Below are positions 47,459 to 57,123 of a stretch of DNA of 64,000 nt, piece after piece; position 1 is the stretch's first letter, and every line of letters starts with the position of its first letter. Origin of the DNA: Acidipila sp. EB88 (GTDB lineage: Bacteria > Acidobacteriota > Terriglobia > Terriglobales > Acidobacteriaceae); assembly GCF_003858395.1 (NCBI RefSeq), contig NZ_QWEV01000005.1, positions 2,480,001 to 2,544,000 on the forward strand. The letters are read 5' to 3'. Position numbers and translations under genes: made by a program. The notes under the pieces are model-generated. The model searched no databases. It saw only the letters and a list, made by a program, of their open reading frames with translations, and was not told the DNA's origin.

Positions 47459-50400
47459 ATGGCAAAAGAAATCTGCATCTCTGTCACGCCGCACGAAACA
47501 CGGCTGGCCATTTTAGAAGACGATCAGCTCGCTGAGATCTACTACGAGCGCGAAAACGAATACACCCTGGCCGGCTCGATCTACAAGGGCAAGGTCACCC
47601 GCGTGCTCCCCGGCATGCAAAGCTCCTTTGTCGACCTCGGCCTCGAGCGCGACGCTTTCCTGTACGTCACTGACTTCCTCGAAGACAGCGAAGACTCCGA
47701 CGAGTATGAAACCTCCAGCACTGGCGGCGCGCCCCGTCGCGGTGGAGAACGTGGCGGCGAGCGTGCCCCCGAGCGCAATGCAGAGCGCACCCCGGATCGT
47801 GAAGAGCCGCGTGCTGCGCAGGAACCCGCAGCCGCAGGTGAGGAGCGTCGCGGCCGCCGCGATGGTCGCCGCGAAGGTGGTCGTGGCGAAGCCCGCCGCA
47901 ACGAACGCAAGCCGGCGGAGGCAGTCTCCATCGAGGCCGTGCCGGAGCGTGCGGCGGAACCCGCGCCGCGTATGCGTGCCAGCGAAGAGCGCGCCCAGGC
48001 CGCCGCAGCTCTCCGCGCCGCCCAGCCAACCGAAGATGATCGCGACAGCAAGGGCGACGACGACAGCCCCGAGGGCACCCGTCGCTGGCGTGGTCGTCGC
48101 GGCCGCCGTCGTGGCGGCATGCGCGCAGGGGTCCTCGGTGCCGAACCGGCACGCCGCCCCGCCGCAGGCGCGGAACAAAGCCCTGAAACCCCGACCGTCT
48201 CGCTGGATGCCGTACCCTTTTCCCTGCCCGAGCGTGGCGCCCCCGGCGGCATTGCCACCTCGCTTGGCACCGACGAAGAAGACACAACGCTGGACCTGCA
48301 GGCATCCGCTGCCATCGCCATGGCACAGGACACCGCACCCACACCGTCTGACCGGCCCGAGCGCACCCGGGATCGCGATCGGCGTGGTGGCCGGCGCGGC
48401 CGTGAAGGAGCCGCCGAGCGCGACTTCACCCCTGCTGTCCCTTTTGTCACTTCCGAGCAGACCATCGCCGAGCCCCCGGTACGCGTAGCCTCCAGCGCGC
48501 TTGCCGGTCCGGTTCTGCCCGGCGAGTCCCTGTCCAAGTACGGCGGCGCTCCCGCAGACACTGCGACGCCAGCACCGCAGGCCAAGCTCGCCCTGCCCCA
48601 GCGGCCCGTAAACTACACGCCGCCCAAGCCCTCCACCCTGGTGGAACTGGGCGAAGGCTGGGATGGTGGCTCCGTGCTGCCGGGCGAGTCGCTGTCCCGG
48701 TATCAGGCTGCAGCCGCGCCCTCGCGCTCCACTTCGTCCTTTGTCACGGAGCAGGCAGCCCACGCGCCAGCCAGCATCGAAGCGTCGGCTGCGCAGGAGA
48801 ACCACACGGCTGAAGCCTCCTCGCAGGAGTCGCTCCCGGACGGCCTGAACCAGGTCGCCTCGGAGTCGGCTGCCGCTTCCGTGCTCGAGTCGGACATCCA
48901 CACAACCCAGCGCGATCAGCAGATCGACGCGGCGATTGCTGAAGCCACCACGGCACCCCCTGAGATTGTGGCCGAGGCCCTGCCCGCCGCCACGCATGCT
49001 GAAGACTACGTGACCACGGCTCAGCCCATCGACGAGCCTGCGCAGACCGCAAGCGCGGTTGCCGAAAGCGCCATCGCCGAGAGCGAGAGCGCCGTGGAGC
49101 CCGTTTCGGCGCACCCGGTGACCGAACATCCCCTGGTGGAGCACCCGCTCGCCGAGCACCCCATGGCCGATCCGGCGGCCACCGCTGCCTCCCTTGCAGA
49201 GAACGACGAGTACGAGCCCCAGGAAGGCGATGCGGCCGCCCGCCTCGCGCCGCCCTCCACCAACGAACTGCGCCTGTCGCGCCTGTTCGGCGGAGGCGAA
49301 AAGCCCGCTCCTGAAGAGGCTTCGGAGAAAGAAGCACCGGAGACAATCCCGCCCGTGGCGCTTGCAGAACCGGAGCAGGAGCGCGGAGCCACCGAGCAGT
49401 GGAACGCACCGCTCGCCGAAGAGTCGCACCTGGCTGCCGGCACACACGAGCCTGCGCACGCAGTCGTGCATGAGCCCGAGCATTCCTTCCGCCACGAAGA
49501 AGACGCAACCCGCTCCACCCTTGAGGCCGGCAACGAAGGCATTCCAGAGATGACCCTGGATCTCAACGGCGAGCCGGGCGCATACGGCGGTGCGGAGCCC
49601 AGCTTCGAGCCCGCGCATACGATCGACCCGGCATACGCTTCGGTGGATCACTCCAGCCACGACGCAGAGCTTGCCCGCATCGAAGGCGCCCTGTCGCCCA
49701 GCTTTGCCGGCCGTTTCGAGGATCATTCCGAAGCCGAAGCGACCGAGTTGTCGGAAGCGCACGAGCTTTCGCCGGCCCTGCATGAAGAGAGCACCCACTC
49801 CTCGGATCACACTCGCCGCAGCGACGGGTTCACCGAACTCGTGGACCAGTTGCAGGGATTCGCGCCGGGTATGGGACTGCTGGAAGAAGAAGTCATCGAC
49901 GAAGACGAGTACGACTTCGAGATGCTGGACGCAACCTCGGACGAGCACGATCTGGAAGACCTGGAAGAAGAAACCCTCGACGGGCACGCACACGACGAGC
50001 ACCACGGCGAGCCCGACAGCGAGCACGATGCCGAGGAGCAGGAGCCCGCAACGCGCCATGCTGCGGAGTCGCGCCACAACACAGGCCACGCCCAGCGCGC
50101 CGAGTTTGAAGAGGACGAAGCCTCGGCTTTCTCCCTGGAAGAGCTCGAAGAGGGCGACGAGGAAGAAGAAGCCGCACCCCTCGCCACCGATGGCTCGCCT
50201 AACCGCGAGCGCACCGAACGCGGCGGGGAAGAGCGCGCACGCCGTTCCGGCCGCAACGCCGGTCGTCGTCGTGGCGGCCCGGGCAGCGGCGGTGGCGGTG
50301 GTCGTCGCCAGTCCGCCCAGACGCAGGACCTGCCCATCATCTCGGACCTGCTCAAGCAGGGCCAGGAAATCCTGGTGCAGATCGCCAAGGAGCCGATTGC

Positions 50401-51532
50401 CAAGAAGGGTGCGCGCATCACCTCGCACATCGCCCTTCCGGGCCGCTTCCTGGTGTTCATGCCGACGGTCTCGCATGTCGGCGTCTCCCGCAAGATCTCG
50501 TCGGATGAGGAGCGTCAGCGTCTCAAGCGCATCCTGATCAGCGAAAAGGGCGATTTCCAGGGTGGTTTCATCGTGCGCACCGCAGCCGATGGCGCCAGCG
50601 AAGAAGAGCTTCGCGCCGATCTTCGCTTCCTGATCAACCTCTGGTCCGAGATCAAGACCCGCTCGGAAACAGCCAAGGCCCCCGCGCTGATCTACCACGA
50701 CCTCAACCTGGTTGAGCGGATCCTGCGCGACCAAGTCTCTTCCAACTTCTCCACCATCTGGGTCGATACGGAGCAGGAGTACGAGCGGATCGTTCGCTTC
50801 CTGAACCGCTTCCAGCCGTCGCTGGTGCGCCGCGTCAAGCTCTACACCAAGGAAACGCCGCTGTTCGAGCACTTCGGCATCCAGGAGGAAATCTCCAAGG
50901 CGCTCAAGTCCAAGGTGTGGCTCAAGTCCGGCGGCTCCATCGTCATCAATCAGACCGAAGCGCTGGTCGCGATCGACATCAACACCGGCAAATATGTCGG
51001 CAAGACGGCGCGGCTTGAAGACACCATCGTCAAGACCAACCTCGATGCCATTCCCGAGATCGTGCGGCAGATCCGCCTGCGCGACCTTGGCGGCATCATC
51101 GTCATCGACTTCATCGACATGGACGAGCGCAAGAACCGGCACAAGGTTCTGGCCGCGCTCGAAGAAGCGATGAAGGTGGACCGCGCACCCTCCAAGGTGC
51201 TGCAGTTCAACGATTTCGGACTGGTTGCCATCACCCGCAAGCGCGTCAAGCAGTCGCTCGAGCGCACGCTCTCGGTCACCTGTGAAACCTGCGCCGGCAC
51301 GGGCATGGTCAAGAGCCCGATCACCGTGTGCAACGAGATCTTCATCGAGCTCCGCAAGATGCAGAAGCACCTCGACGGCAAGGACGTGATGCTGCGCGTC
51401 AACCCCGAGGTGGTCAAGCAGCTCAAGAGCGGCAATGGCCGCTGGATCAACGAGTACGAGGAGATGGTCGGCAAGACCATCATCATCAAGAGCGATCCCA
51501 GCCTGCACCCGGAGCAGTTCGACATCCACTAA
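47459..51532 (+). CDS. rng: RNase E/G family ribonuclease with giant insert in the S1 domain
   Basis: A 1357-residue endoribonuclease. Residues 1-76 are the normal start (AKEICISVTPHETRLAILED, then the first half of the S1 domain with IYKGKVTRVLPGMQSSFVDLGL). From about 77 to 956 there is an insert of some 880 residues: Arg/Gly/Glu-rich at first, Ala/Ser/Glu-rich later, then Asp/Glu/His blocks and a GRRRGGPGSGGGGG stretch. The S1 domain resumes at LPIISDLLKQGQEILVQ. The catalytic part follows with AIDINTGKYVG and VIDFIDMDERKNR (the two Mg-binding Asp) and the Zn-link CETCAGTG. It cleaves single-stranded RNA in decay and rRNA maturation. ATG 47459 has AGAGG upstream. Confidence 0.94.
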   Translation: MAKEICISVTPHETRLAILEDDQLAEIYYERENEYTLAGSIYKGKVTRVLPGMQSSFVDLGLERDAFLYVTDFLEDSEDSDEYETSSTGGAPRRGGERGGERAPERNAERTPDREEPRAAQEPAAAGEERRGRRDGRREGGRGEARRNERKPAEAVSIEAVPERAAEPAPRMRASEERAQAAAALRAAQPTEDDRDSKGDDDSPEGTRRWRGRRGRRRGGMRAGVLGAEPARRPAAGAEQSPETPTVSLDAVPFSLPERGAPGGIATSLGTDEEDTTLDLQASAAIAMAQDTAPTPSDRPERTRDRDRRGGRRGREGAAERDFTPAVPFVTSEQTIAEPPVRVASSALAGPVLPGESLSKYGGAPADTATPAPQAKLALPQRPVNYTPPKPSTLVELGEGWDGGSVLPGESLSRYQAAAAPSRSTSSFVTEQAAHAPASIEASAAQENHTAEASSQESLPDGLNQVASESAAASVLESDIHTTQRDQQIDAAIAEATTAPPEIVAEALPAATHAEDYVTTAQPIDEPAQTASAVAESAIAESESAVEPVSAHPVTEHPLVEHPLAEHPMADPAATAASLAENDEYEPQEGDAAARLAPPSTNELRLSRLFGGGEKPAPEEASEKEAPETIPPVALAEPEQERGATEQWNAPLAEESHLAAGTHEPAHAVVHEPEHSFRHEEDATRSTLEAGNEGIPEMTLDLNGEPGAYGGAEPSFEPAHTIDPAYASVDHSSHDAELARIEGALSPSFAGRFEDHSEAEATELSEAHELSPALHEESTHSSDHTRRSDGFTELVDQLQGFAPGMGLLEEEVIDEDEYDFEMLDATSDEHDLEDLEEETLDGHAHDEHHGEPDSEHDAEEQEPATRHAAESRHNTGHAQRAEFEEDEASAFSLEELEEGDEEEEAAPLATDGSPNRERTERGGEERARRSGRNAGRRRGGPGSGGGGGRRQSAQTQDLPIISDLLKQGQEILVQIAKEPIAKKGARITSHIALPGRFLVFMPTVSHVGVSRKISSDEERQRLKRILISEKGDFQGGFIVRTAADGASEEELRADLRFLINLWSEIKTRSETAKAPALIYHDLNLVERILRDQVSSNFSTIWVDTEQEYERIVRFLNRFQPSLVRRVKLYTKETPLFEHFGIQEEISKALKSKVWLKSGGSIVINQTEALVAIDINTGKYVGKTARLEDTIVKTNLDAIPEIVRQIRLRDLGGIIVIDFIDMDERKNRHKVLAALEEAMKVDRAPSKVLQFNDFGLVAITRKRVKQSLERTLSVTCETCAGTGMVKSPITVCNEIFIELRKMQKHLDGKDVMLRVNPEVVKQLKSGNGRWINEYEEMVGKTIIIKSDPSLHPEQFDIH

Positions 51533-51560
51533 ACCCGGGCTGTTTGTTCGGGCAACACCA

Positions 51561-51591
51561 CACAGAGGGTCGGCTCAGCCGGCCCTTTGTG
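51561..51591 (+). terminator. hairpin after rng
   Basis: A 14-bp stem (CACAGAGGGTCGGC with GCCGGCCCTTTGTG, two G-U pairs) and a 3-nt loop, 28 bp past the rng stop. The downstream bases CGTCTATATCG are only moderately T-rich. Confidence 0.65.
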
Positions 51592-51850
51592 CGTCTATAT
51601 CGTATGGCTGCTCAACAGCTTTCGTGGTGCAGGGTGAACATCCGGATGCTCCCGCAGACGAATGCGCACGGAACGAGGCGTCCCGGGCCCGCTTCTTCCC
51701 GTCTTATCAGCAAGAGCTCGCAAAGATATCTGCAATGAGCCCGCATCTATTTGCGGAAGCACGGGTTCTTACCGCTATGGTGCGGGCGTCGCTCCTTTTT
51801 CGGGCCATTTCAGCCCGCGCGCTTGAGTTCAGTAGATGAGGAATCACTTC
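51592..51850 (+). other. leader region of the beta-barrel gene
   Basis: About 260 bp without a coding frame of its own. It ends in GATGAGGA, the Shine-Dalgarno site of the next gene. A long 5' leader is possible; I recognise no riboswitch family. Confidence 0.4.
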
Positions 51851-52867
51851 ATGACATATCTCTCCCGGTCATCGCTTTTCGCAGGCAAGCCTGTCGCTCT
51901 GGCGATCGCAGCAGTCTCCCTCATGGCTCTTTCACCTCGTTCCAACGCACAGGCGGCTCCCCAGTCTGCTTCCGCCGCTCCGCACCTGCAGACGGTCGCC
52001 TTCTCCACCTCCAACACCGGGCAGAATCCCTTTGGCGGCGACGACATCGATGGCCAGTCGCTTACTTCTGCTCCCGATGGAGCGGTCAAGATCGTTGAGC
52101 CCCAGTACGGTGGCGGGTACGGCGGCGGCCGGTATCACCGGTACGACGACAACAGCCGCTGGAGCCACCTGGCATTCGAAGTAGGCGGCGGGTTCACAGC
52201 GCCGATCGGTAACGATGTCAATGGCGGTTTCACCACCTACCTGGGCGACGGCAACAACTACGGCACCAATGGCTGGGGCGGCAACATCCTGGGCGGCGCC
52301 GGCTGGGCGTTCTCCAAGCGCTTTACCCTGATGGGCGAAGTACAGTGGAACACCAGCAAGATCCCCGGTCGCACGCTCTCGGCTATCTACAACGCCACCA
52401 ATGCCGCGACCAACACGATCAGTACGCCGGGTGGAGAGTTCACCTCGGCCGGTATCGACTCGATCGGCGGCAACGTGCACACGCTCAGCGTCACCGCGGA
52501 GCCGATGTTCTATTACCTCAACAGCGACAAGCACAAGTACTCCGGCTATGTGATCGGCGGCGTCGGCTTTTACCACAAGAGCACCAACTTCACAGCTCCT
52601 GTGCTTGAGGAGACGTACTACGGTGAGTACATCTCGAACCAGACGTTCAACACCTACAGCGACAATGCCCTCGGCCTGAACTTCGGCACGGGCGTCTCGT
52701 TCAAGCCATTCGGCGAGGGCTCGCGCGCCAAGCTCTTCGCGGAAGCGCGCTACGTTTTCGTCAACACGCCCGGCGAGTCCCCTGCGGACATCGCCAACAC
52801 CAACGAAACCAACTACCACACCGGATCGGAAGAACTCATCCCGATCACCTTCGGCATCCGCTTCTAA
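51851..52867 (+). CDS. outer-membrane beta-barrel protein
   Basis: A 338-residue secreted protein with a signal peptide (YLSRSSLFAGKPVALAIAAVSLMALS...NAQA). A Ser/Gln-rich and Gly/Tyr-rich region (GGGYGGGRYHRYDDNSRW) is followed by alternating amphipathic strands (HLAFEVGGGFTAPIG, GGAGWAFSKRFTLMGEVQW, KLFAEARYVFVNT). The C-terminal Phe (ITFGIRF) is the typical signal for barrel assembly. Function unknown; it resembles OmpA/OmpW-size barrels. ATG 51851 was chosen for AGGA at 9 nt; ATG 51836 is in frame. Confidence 0.75.
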   Translation: MTYLSRSSLFAGKPVALAIAAVSLMALSPRSNAQAAPQSASAAPHLQTVAFSTSNTGQNPFGGDDIDGQSLTSAPDGAVKIVEPQYGGGYGGGRYHRYDDNSRWSHLAFEVGGGFTAPIGNDVNGGFTTYLGDGNNYGTNGWGGNILGGAGWAFSKRFTLMGEVQWNTSKIPGRTLSAIYNATNAATNTISTPGGEFTSAGIDSIGGNVHTLSVTAEPMFYYLNSDKHKYSGYVIGGVGFYHKSTNFTAPVLEETYYGEYISNQTFNTYSDNALGLNFGTGVSFKPFGEGSRAKLFAEARYVFVNTPGESPADIANTNETNYHTGSEELIPITFGIRF

Positions 52868-52886
52868 CAGCGCATCGCGGGCAGCA

Positions 52887-52915
52887 GAAAGGGCAGGCCA
52901 GTGGCCTGCCCTTTC
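52887..52915. terminator. bidirectional hairpin between barrel gene and GT2 gene
   Basis: Perfect 13-bp stem GAAAGGGCAGGCC/GGCCTGCCCTTTC in the 67-bp space between the convergent stops at 52867 and 52935. Its base-paired A/T ends give short U-stretches in both directions. Confidence 0.75.
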
Positions 52916-52934
52916 CTGTTCCTGCGAAGCAGCG

Positions 52935-54563
52935 CTACACGCCCACAGGGAACGGCTTGGGTGAGGACTCATCCAGGTTCGCCCCGCCGCGCCAGCGATC
53001 GAGTCGACCCTGCAGCAGCGACAGCAACCCGGTGTACCAGTAGCCCAGCACGAACAACAGCAGGAACGGGATCGTGAAGTAGTTCTCGTTCACGATCGCG
53101 TAGTACACGGTGAGCGCAAAGTAGCAGCCGATGATGAGCTCAACCCAAGGCACAATCCCCAGGCGCTTGCGATACTTCAATGCTGCCTTCGAGGTTTCCC
53201 CGCGCTTCTCCACGCGGTACTTGGGGGTGCGCTTGAAGGCGCTCTGGATGCCGAATAACGCCTCCAGCACGGCCCGCGTGTTGGTGATCGTCAGACCGAT
53301 CCCCAGTGCCATCAGGAACGGCAGGTAGATCACCGTCTTGTACCAGGTGCGCGGGTACAGCTCTTTCTGCGAGACCAGGTAGAACGACGATATCGAGAAC
53401 GTCGACATCATCATCAACGGGAAATCGATCAGCAGCATCTGCAACCAGCCCTGGTAAAAGCGGATGATCATCGCCGGCATCAGCAGCACCGAGAGCACCA
53501 CCATCAGCGGATAGCTGAGGTTAGCCGTCAGGTGGTACACCGCTTCGATCTTGGTGCGCAGCGGCGCATCGGATCGCCACACCACCGGCAGGATCTTCTT
53601 CGAAGTCTGGATCAGTCCCTTGGCCCAGCGCGCCTGCTGCGTTTTGAAGGCGGTCATCTCGATCGGCAGCTCGGCCGGGCACTCCACGTGCTGCAGGTAG
53701 CGGAATTGCCAGCCCTTGAGCTGTGCGCGATAACTCAGGTCCGTGTCTTCGGTGAGGGTGTCGTGCTGCCAGCCGCCTGCTTCTTCAATAGCCACGCGAC
53801 GCCACATGCCGGCCGTGCCGTTGAAGTTGAAAAACACACCCGCGCGCGAACGCCCGCCATGCTCCAGCACAAAGTGGCCATCCAGCAGGATCGCTTCCAC
53901 CTGCGTCAGAAAGCTGTAGTCACGGTTCAGGTGCGTCCAGCGCGTCTGCACCATGCCAACCCTGGGATCGGCAAAGTGGTGAATCACATCCATCAGCCAG
54001 TCGGTCGGCGGCACAAAGTCCGCGTCGAAGATGGCCACAAACTCGCCCGTCGCGGTGTTGAGCCCGGCGTCGAGCGCGCCCGCCTTGTAGCCATACCGGT
54101 TGGTGCGGTGCATGTGTACGATCGGGTGCCCGGCCGCGCGATACCGCTCCACGATCCCGGCAGCCACCTGCTGCGTCTCATCCGTCGAGTCGTCGAGCAG
54201 CTGGATCTCCAGCCTGTCCTGCGGGTAATCGAGTTTGCAGCAGGCCTCGATCAGCCGGTCGATCACGTACTGCTCGTTGAAGATAGGCAGCTGGATCGTG
54301 ACGCGCGGCAGTTCCCGGAACAGCTGCGCCGGCGCGTGCGTCGCGTTTTTGCGATGGCGGTAGTACAGCCACACCAACTGGTAGCGATGCACGCCATAGA
54401 ACGCGAGCACGATCATCACCAGGAAGTAGGGAATCAGCAGCAGCGTGTCGAACAGGTTCCACTGGTACAGGTGCTGAAAAGTCGGGTCGGTATAGTGCGA
54501 GCGCATGTAGTGGCTCAGCCCGCGTGAGACAAACAGCGCGAGCGTGGCCGGTTCAAAATGCAA
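52935..54563 (-). CDS. processive GT2 glycosyltransferase, cellulose synthase-like
   Basis: A 542-residue inner-membrane synthase. One helix (LLLIPYFLVMIVLAFYGV) precedes the GT-A domain with LLDDSTDE, IFDADFVP, TEDTD and QQARW: the D, DxD, D, QxxRW set of processive beta-glycan synthases such as cellulose, mannan or glucomannan synthases. Three to five C-terminal helices form the translocation channel. No PilZ domain or bcs partners are visible, so the polymer cannot be named. The start is uncertain: TTG 54563 without Shine-Dalgarno site, or ATG 54506. Downstream of mqnC on the same strand. Confidence 0.9.
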   Translation of the reverse strand: MHFEPATLALFVSRGLSHYMRSHYTDPTFQHLYQWNLFDTLLLIPYFLVMIVLAFYGVHRYQLVWLYYRHRKNATHAPAQLFRELPRVTIQLPIFNEQYVIDRLIEACCKLDYPQDRLEIQLLDDSTDETQQVAAGIVERYRAAGHPIVHMHRTNRYGYKAGALDAGLNTATGEFVAIFDADFVPPTDWLMDVIHHFADPRVGMVQTRWTHLNRDYSFLTQVEAILLDGHFVLEHGGRSRAGVFFNFNGTAGMWRRVAIEEAGGWQHDTLTEDTDLSYRAQLKGWQFRYLQHVECPAELPIEMTAFKTQQARWAKGLIQTSKKILPVVWRSDAPLRTKIEAVYHLTANLSYPLMVVLSVLLMPAMIIRFYQGWLQMLLIDFPLMMMSTFSISSFYLVSQKELYPRTWYKTVIYLPFLMALGIGLTITNTRAVLEALFGIQSAFKRTPKYRVEKRGETSKAALKYRKRLGIVPWVELIIGCYFALTVYYAIVNENYFTIPFLLLFVLGYWYTGLLSLLQGRLDRWRGGANLDESSPKPFPVGV

Positions 54564-54705
54564 GAGAGGTGCGAGCAGGAAGCGGCCTCCGCGTTAGGTA
54601 CTCCGCGATTGTATGGGAACAGCGGCCCCCACCGGGCAGCCACCTGAACCGGGGAGAACGCACCGGGCCTACCGCGCCCTGGTCCGCGTGGGGTCGCGAC
54701 ACCGG

Positions 54706-55752
54706 CTAGTTCAGGAACAGCGTCGTGTACAGCGTGTCCCGCTGCTTGGGGTTAAAGCCGGCATCGCGAATCACGCGCCGCAGCTCTTCCTCGGTGGTGC
54801 AGTTCGCCGTGCCCGCCGCGCGCACCACGTTCTCCTCGAGCATCACCGAGCCCACGTCATTGCCGCCGAAGCGCAGCCCCATCTGCAGCACCTTGAGCCC
54901 CTGCGTCACCCAGCTTGACTGCACGTTCTCGATATTCGACAGGTACAGCCGCGAGATCGCCAGCACCTTGAGGTAGTCGACCGCGGTCGCTTCCTCCCAG
55001 CCACGGCCGCCCAGCGCCGTATTGTTCGGCTGGAAGCTCCACGGGATGAACGCCGTGAACCCGCCGGTCTCTTCCTGCAAACGGTGCACCGCCTCGAAGT
55101 GGTTCACGCGCTGCTCGACCGACTCACCCACCCCGAACATCATGGTCGCGGTGGTCCGCATGCCAAGCTCGTGCGCGGTGCGATGCACGGCAATCCAGTC
55201 TTCCGTCCGGCACTTCAGGCGGGCGATCTTCTTGCGCACATCGTCGTCCAGGATCTCCGCGCCACCGCCCGGGATTGAGTCAAGCCCAGCATCACGCAGC
55301 CGCATGATCGTGTCTCGCAGCGAGATCTCGCTGTACTCGGCAATTGCCAGGATCTCCGAAGCCGAGAAGCAATGGAGCCAGATCGAAGGGAACCGCTGCT
55401 TGATGCCCGACAGCAGCCGCTCGAACCAGTCGATCTTAAGGTCAGGATGGATCCCGCCCTGCATCAGCACGCCGGTGCCGCCCATCTCCAACGTCTCGGC
55501 GATCTTCTGGTGAATTGTGTCGAACTCGAGAATGTACCCTTCGCTCGCGAGCTTGCCCTTGAGCGGCCGGTAAAAGGCGCAAAAGGTGCAATACTCCGTG
55601 CAGAAGTTGGTGTAGTTGATGTTGCGGTCGATGATGTACGTCACCACGCCTTCCGGGTGCAGCTTGCGGCGCATGGCATCGGCATCCATGCCCAGGCCCA
55701 GCAGATCGTCTGAGTGGAAGTAGTCAAGAGCCTGTTCACGGGTGATCGACAT
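54706..55752 (-). CDS. mqnC: cyclic dehypoxanthinyl futalosine synthase (radical SAM)
   Basis: A 348-residue radical SAM enzyme of the futalosine pathway to menaquinone; it cyclises dehypoxanthine futalosine. The 4Fe-4S cluster motif CTEYCTFC (Cys51, 55, 58) sits in RNINYTNFCTEYCTFCAFYR, typical of MqnC; GGTGVLMQGGIHPDL and the IPWSFQPNNTAL segment also fit. MqnE is related, but the N-terminal region and length support MqnC. Other mqn genes are not in the window. It implies menaquinone-based respiration. Confidence 0.92.
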   Translation of the reverse strand: MSITREQALDYFHSDDLLGLGMDADAMRRKLHPEGVVTYIIDRNINYTNFCTEYCTFCAFYRPLKGKLASEGYILEFDTIHQKIAETLEMGGTGVLMQGGIHPDLKIDWFERLLSGIKQRFPSIWLHCFSASEILAIAEYSEISLRDTIMRLRDAGLDSIPGGGAEILDDDVRKKIARLKCRTEDWIAVHRTAHELGMRTTATMMFGVGESVEQRVNHFEAVHRLQEETGGFTAFIPWSFQPNNTALGGRGWEEATAVDYLKVLAISRLYLSNIENVQSSWVTQGLKVLQMGLRFGGNDVGSVMLEENVVRAAGTANCTTEEELRRVIRDAGFNPKQRDTLYTTLFLN

Positions 55753-55932
55753 GCTTCCAGTTTATTCCTTCCAGACGCGTACACAGCGGGTGCGGTGCGT
55801 TGTATTTCATCCCTCGCAAGGCGTCCCACGTATACAACCAGCCAGATGGCACGGCCAACGCGACGGCCGCCCGGCAATTCTTCGCTTCTCCCTGCGGCAA
55901 ACTTCCTCTACCTTGGGGCGGGAGGCTTTCAC

Positions 55933-57123
55933 ATGCCAAACGTACTCCAACGCGCCGTGTTGGCCGCGTGCCTGCTCGGCACCCTCACCGCCGGCGCCCA
56001 GACCAAGGCCGAGCCCGACACCATCGACTTCACCAATGGTGATCACCTCACCGGCAAGCTTGTGCGCGAGGCCGGCGGCTCCGTGGTCTTTCACAGCGAC
56101 ATCGCAGGCGACCTCACCGTCTCCTGGGACAAGATCAAGGCACTGCATGCCTCCGAACCCTTTGCTGTGCTGCAAAAAGGCGTGGTCACCAGCCGCAAAC
56201 TCGGCGAGTCGCAGATCCCGATCGGCGCCGTCAATGTGACGGGCGGCAACATCGAACTGCAAGCCTCCGCGGTCGATACCAAACTACAGACCGTGCCGGT
56301 GGCGCAGGCCGACTACATCATCGACAAGGCGACACTCGACAAGCAGCTTCTGGGTCACCCGGGCTTCTTCGAAGCCTGGAATGGATCGGCCACAGGCGGC
56401 GTCACAATCGTGAGCGCCACGCAGAACCAGTACACCGTGACCGCCGCCGCTGCCCTGCAGCGCACAGTGCCCACTGTCAGCTGGCTCGACCCGCGCAACC
56501 GCACCACGCTCAATCTCAACGAGAGCTTCGGGCGCATCTCGGAGCCGGCCTACACGGTTCCCGCCACGACCACCACCGCGGCCACGCTGGTGCCGGCCAC
56601 CTTCACCAAGAGCAACATCTTCCACACCGACGCCGAGCGTGACGAGTACCTCTCCAAAAACTTCTACTATCTTGGAGACCTGTCCTTCGATCACAACTAC
56701 TCGCAGTCGCTGCAGCTGCAGCAGATCTACGGTGCGGGCGTCGGGCGCACTTTGCTCAAAACCCCCAAGCAGGAGCTGGACGTCAAGGTCGTTGCCCAGT
56801 ACGAAAAGCAGGCGTTTTTCAACTCGGCGAGTGCGAACCAGAACCTGATCGCCGCCACCGTCGCGGCGAACTACAACCTCACGCTGACGCACGGCATTCT
56901 GTTTAACCAGCAGGTGTCCTACATTCCCGCCTTCAACAACACGCGCGCCTACTCCGCCACGGAAAACGACACCCTCACGTTCCCCGCCTACAAGAACTTC
57001 GGCTTCACCGTGGGCACACTCGACAGCTACCTCAACGATGCGCCCGTTACCCTGCCCGAAACCAAGCGCAACTCGTTCCAGTTCACCATCGGCGCAACCT
57101 ACAGCATCAAGTCGAAGTACTAA
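55933..57123 (+). CDS. DUF481-type outer-membrane barrel protein, paralog 1
   Basis: A 396-residue exported protein. After the signal peptide (VLAACLLGTLTAGAQ), a small beta domain (DTIDFTNGDHLTGKLVREA...) is followed by a barrel of the DUF481/YdiY type starting near FFEAWNGSATGGVT and ending in SIKSKY. ATG 55933 is preceded by GGGAGG at 8 nt. It is clearly paralogous to the gene at 58755: FFE-WNGSAT, TVPTVSW, FDHNYSQ-L-LQQIYGAG, FNQQ-YIPA-NN-RAYSA and SYLND are shared. Its stop overlaps that of the convergent sortase gene. Confidence 0.82.
   Translation: MPNVLQRAVLAACLLGTLTAGAQTKAEPDTIDFTNGDHLTGKLVREAGGSVVFHSDIAGDLTVSWDKIKALHASEPFAVLQKGVVTSRKLGESQIPIGAVNVTGGNIELQASAVDTKLQTVPVAQADYIIDKATLDKQLLGHPGFFEAWNGSATGGVTIVSATQNQYTVTAAAALQRTVPTVSWLDPRNRTTLNLNESFGRISEPAYTVPATTTTAATLVPATFTKSNIFHTDAERDEYLSKNFYYLGDLSFDHNYSQSLQLQQIYGAGVGRTLLKTPKQELDVKVVAQYEKQAFFNSASANQNLIAATVAANYNLTLTHGILFNQQVSYIPAFNNTRAYSATENDTLTFPAYKNFGFTVGTLDSYLNDAPVTLPETKRNSFQFTIGATYSIKSKY

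Noticed and set aside
47513..51529. 1338-residue open frame on the strand opposite rng
   Set aside because: It is a mirror of the GC-rich codon pattern of rng, has no Shine-Dalgarno site or domain, and rng has clear catalytic motifs on the other strand.
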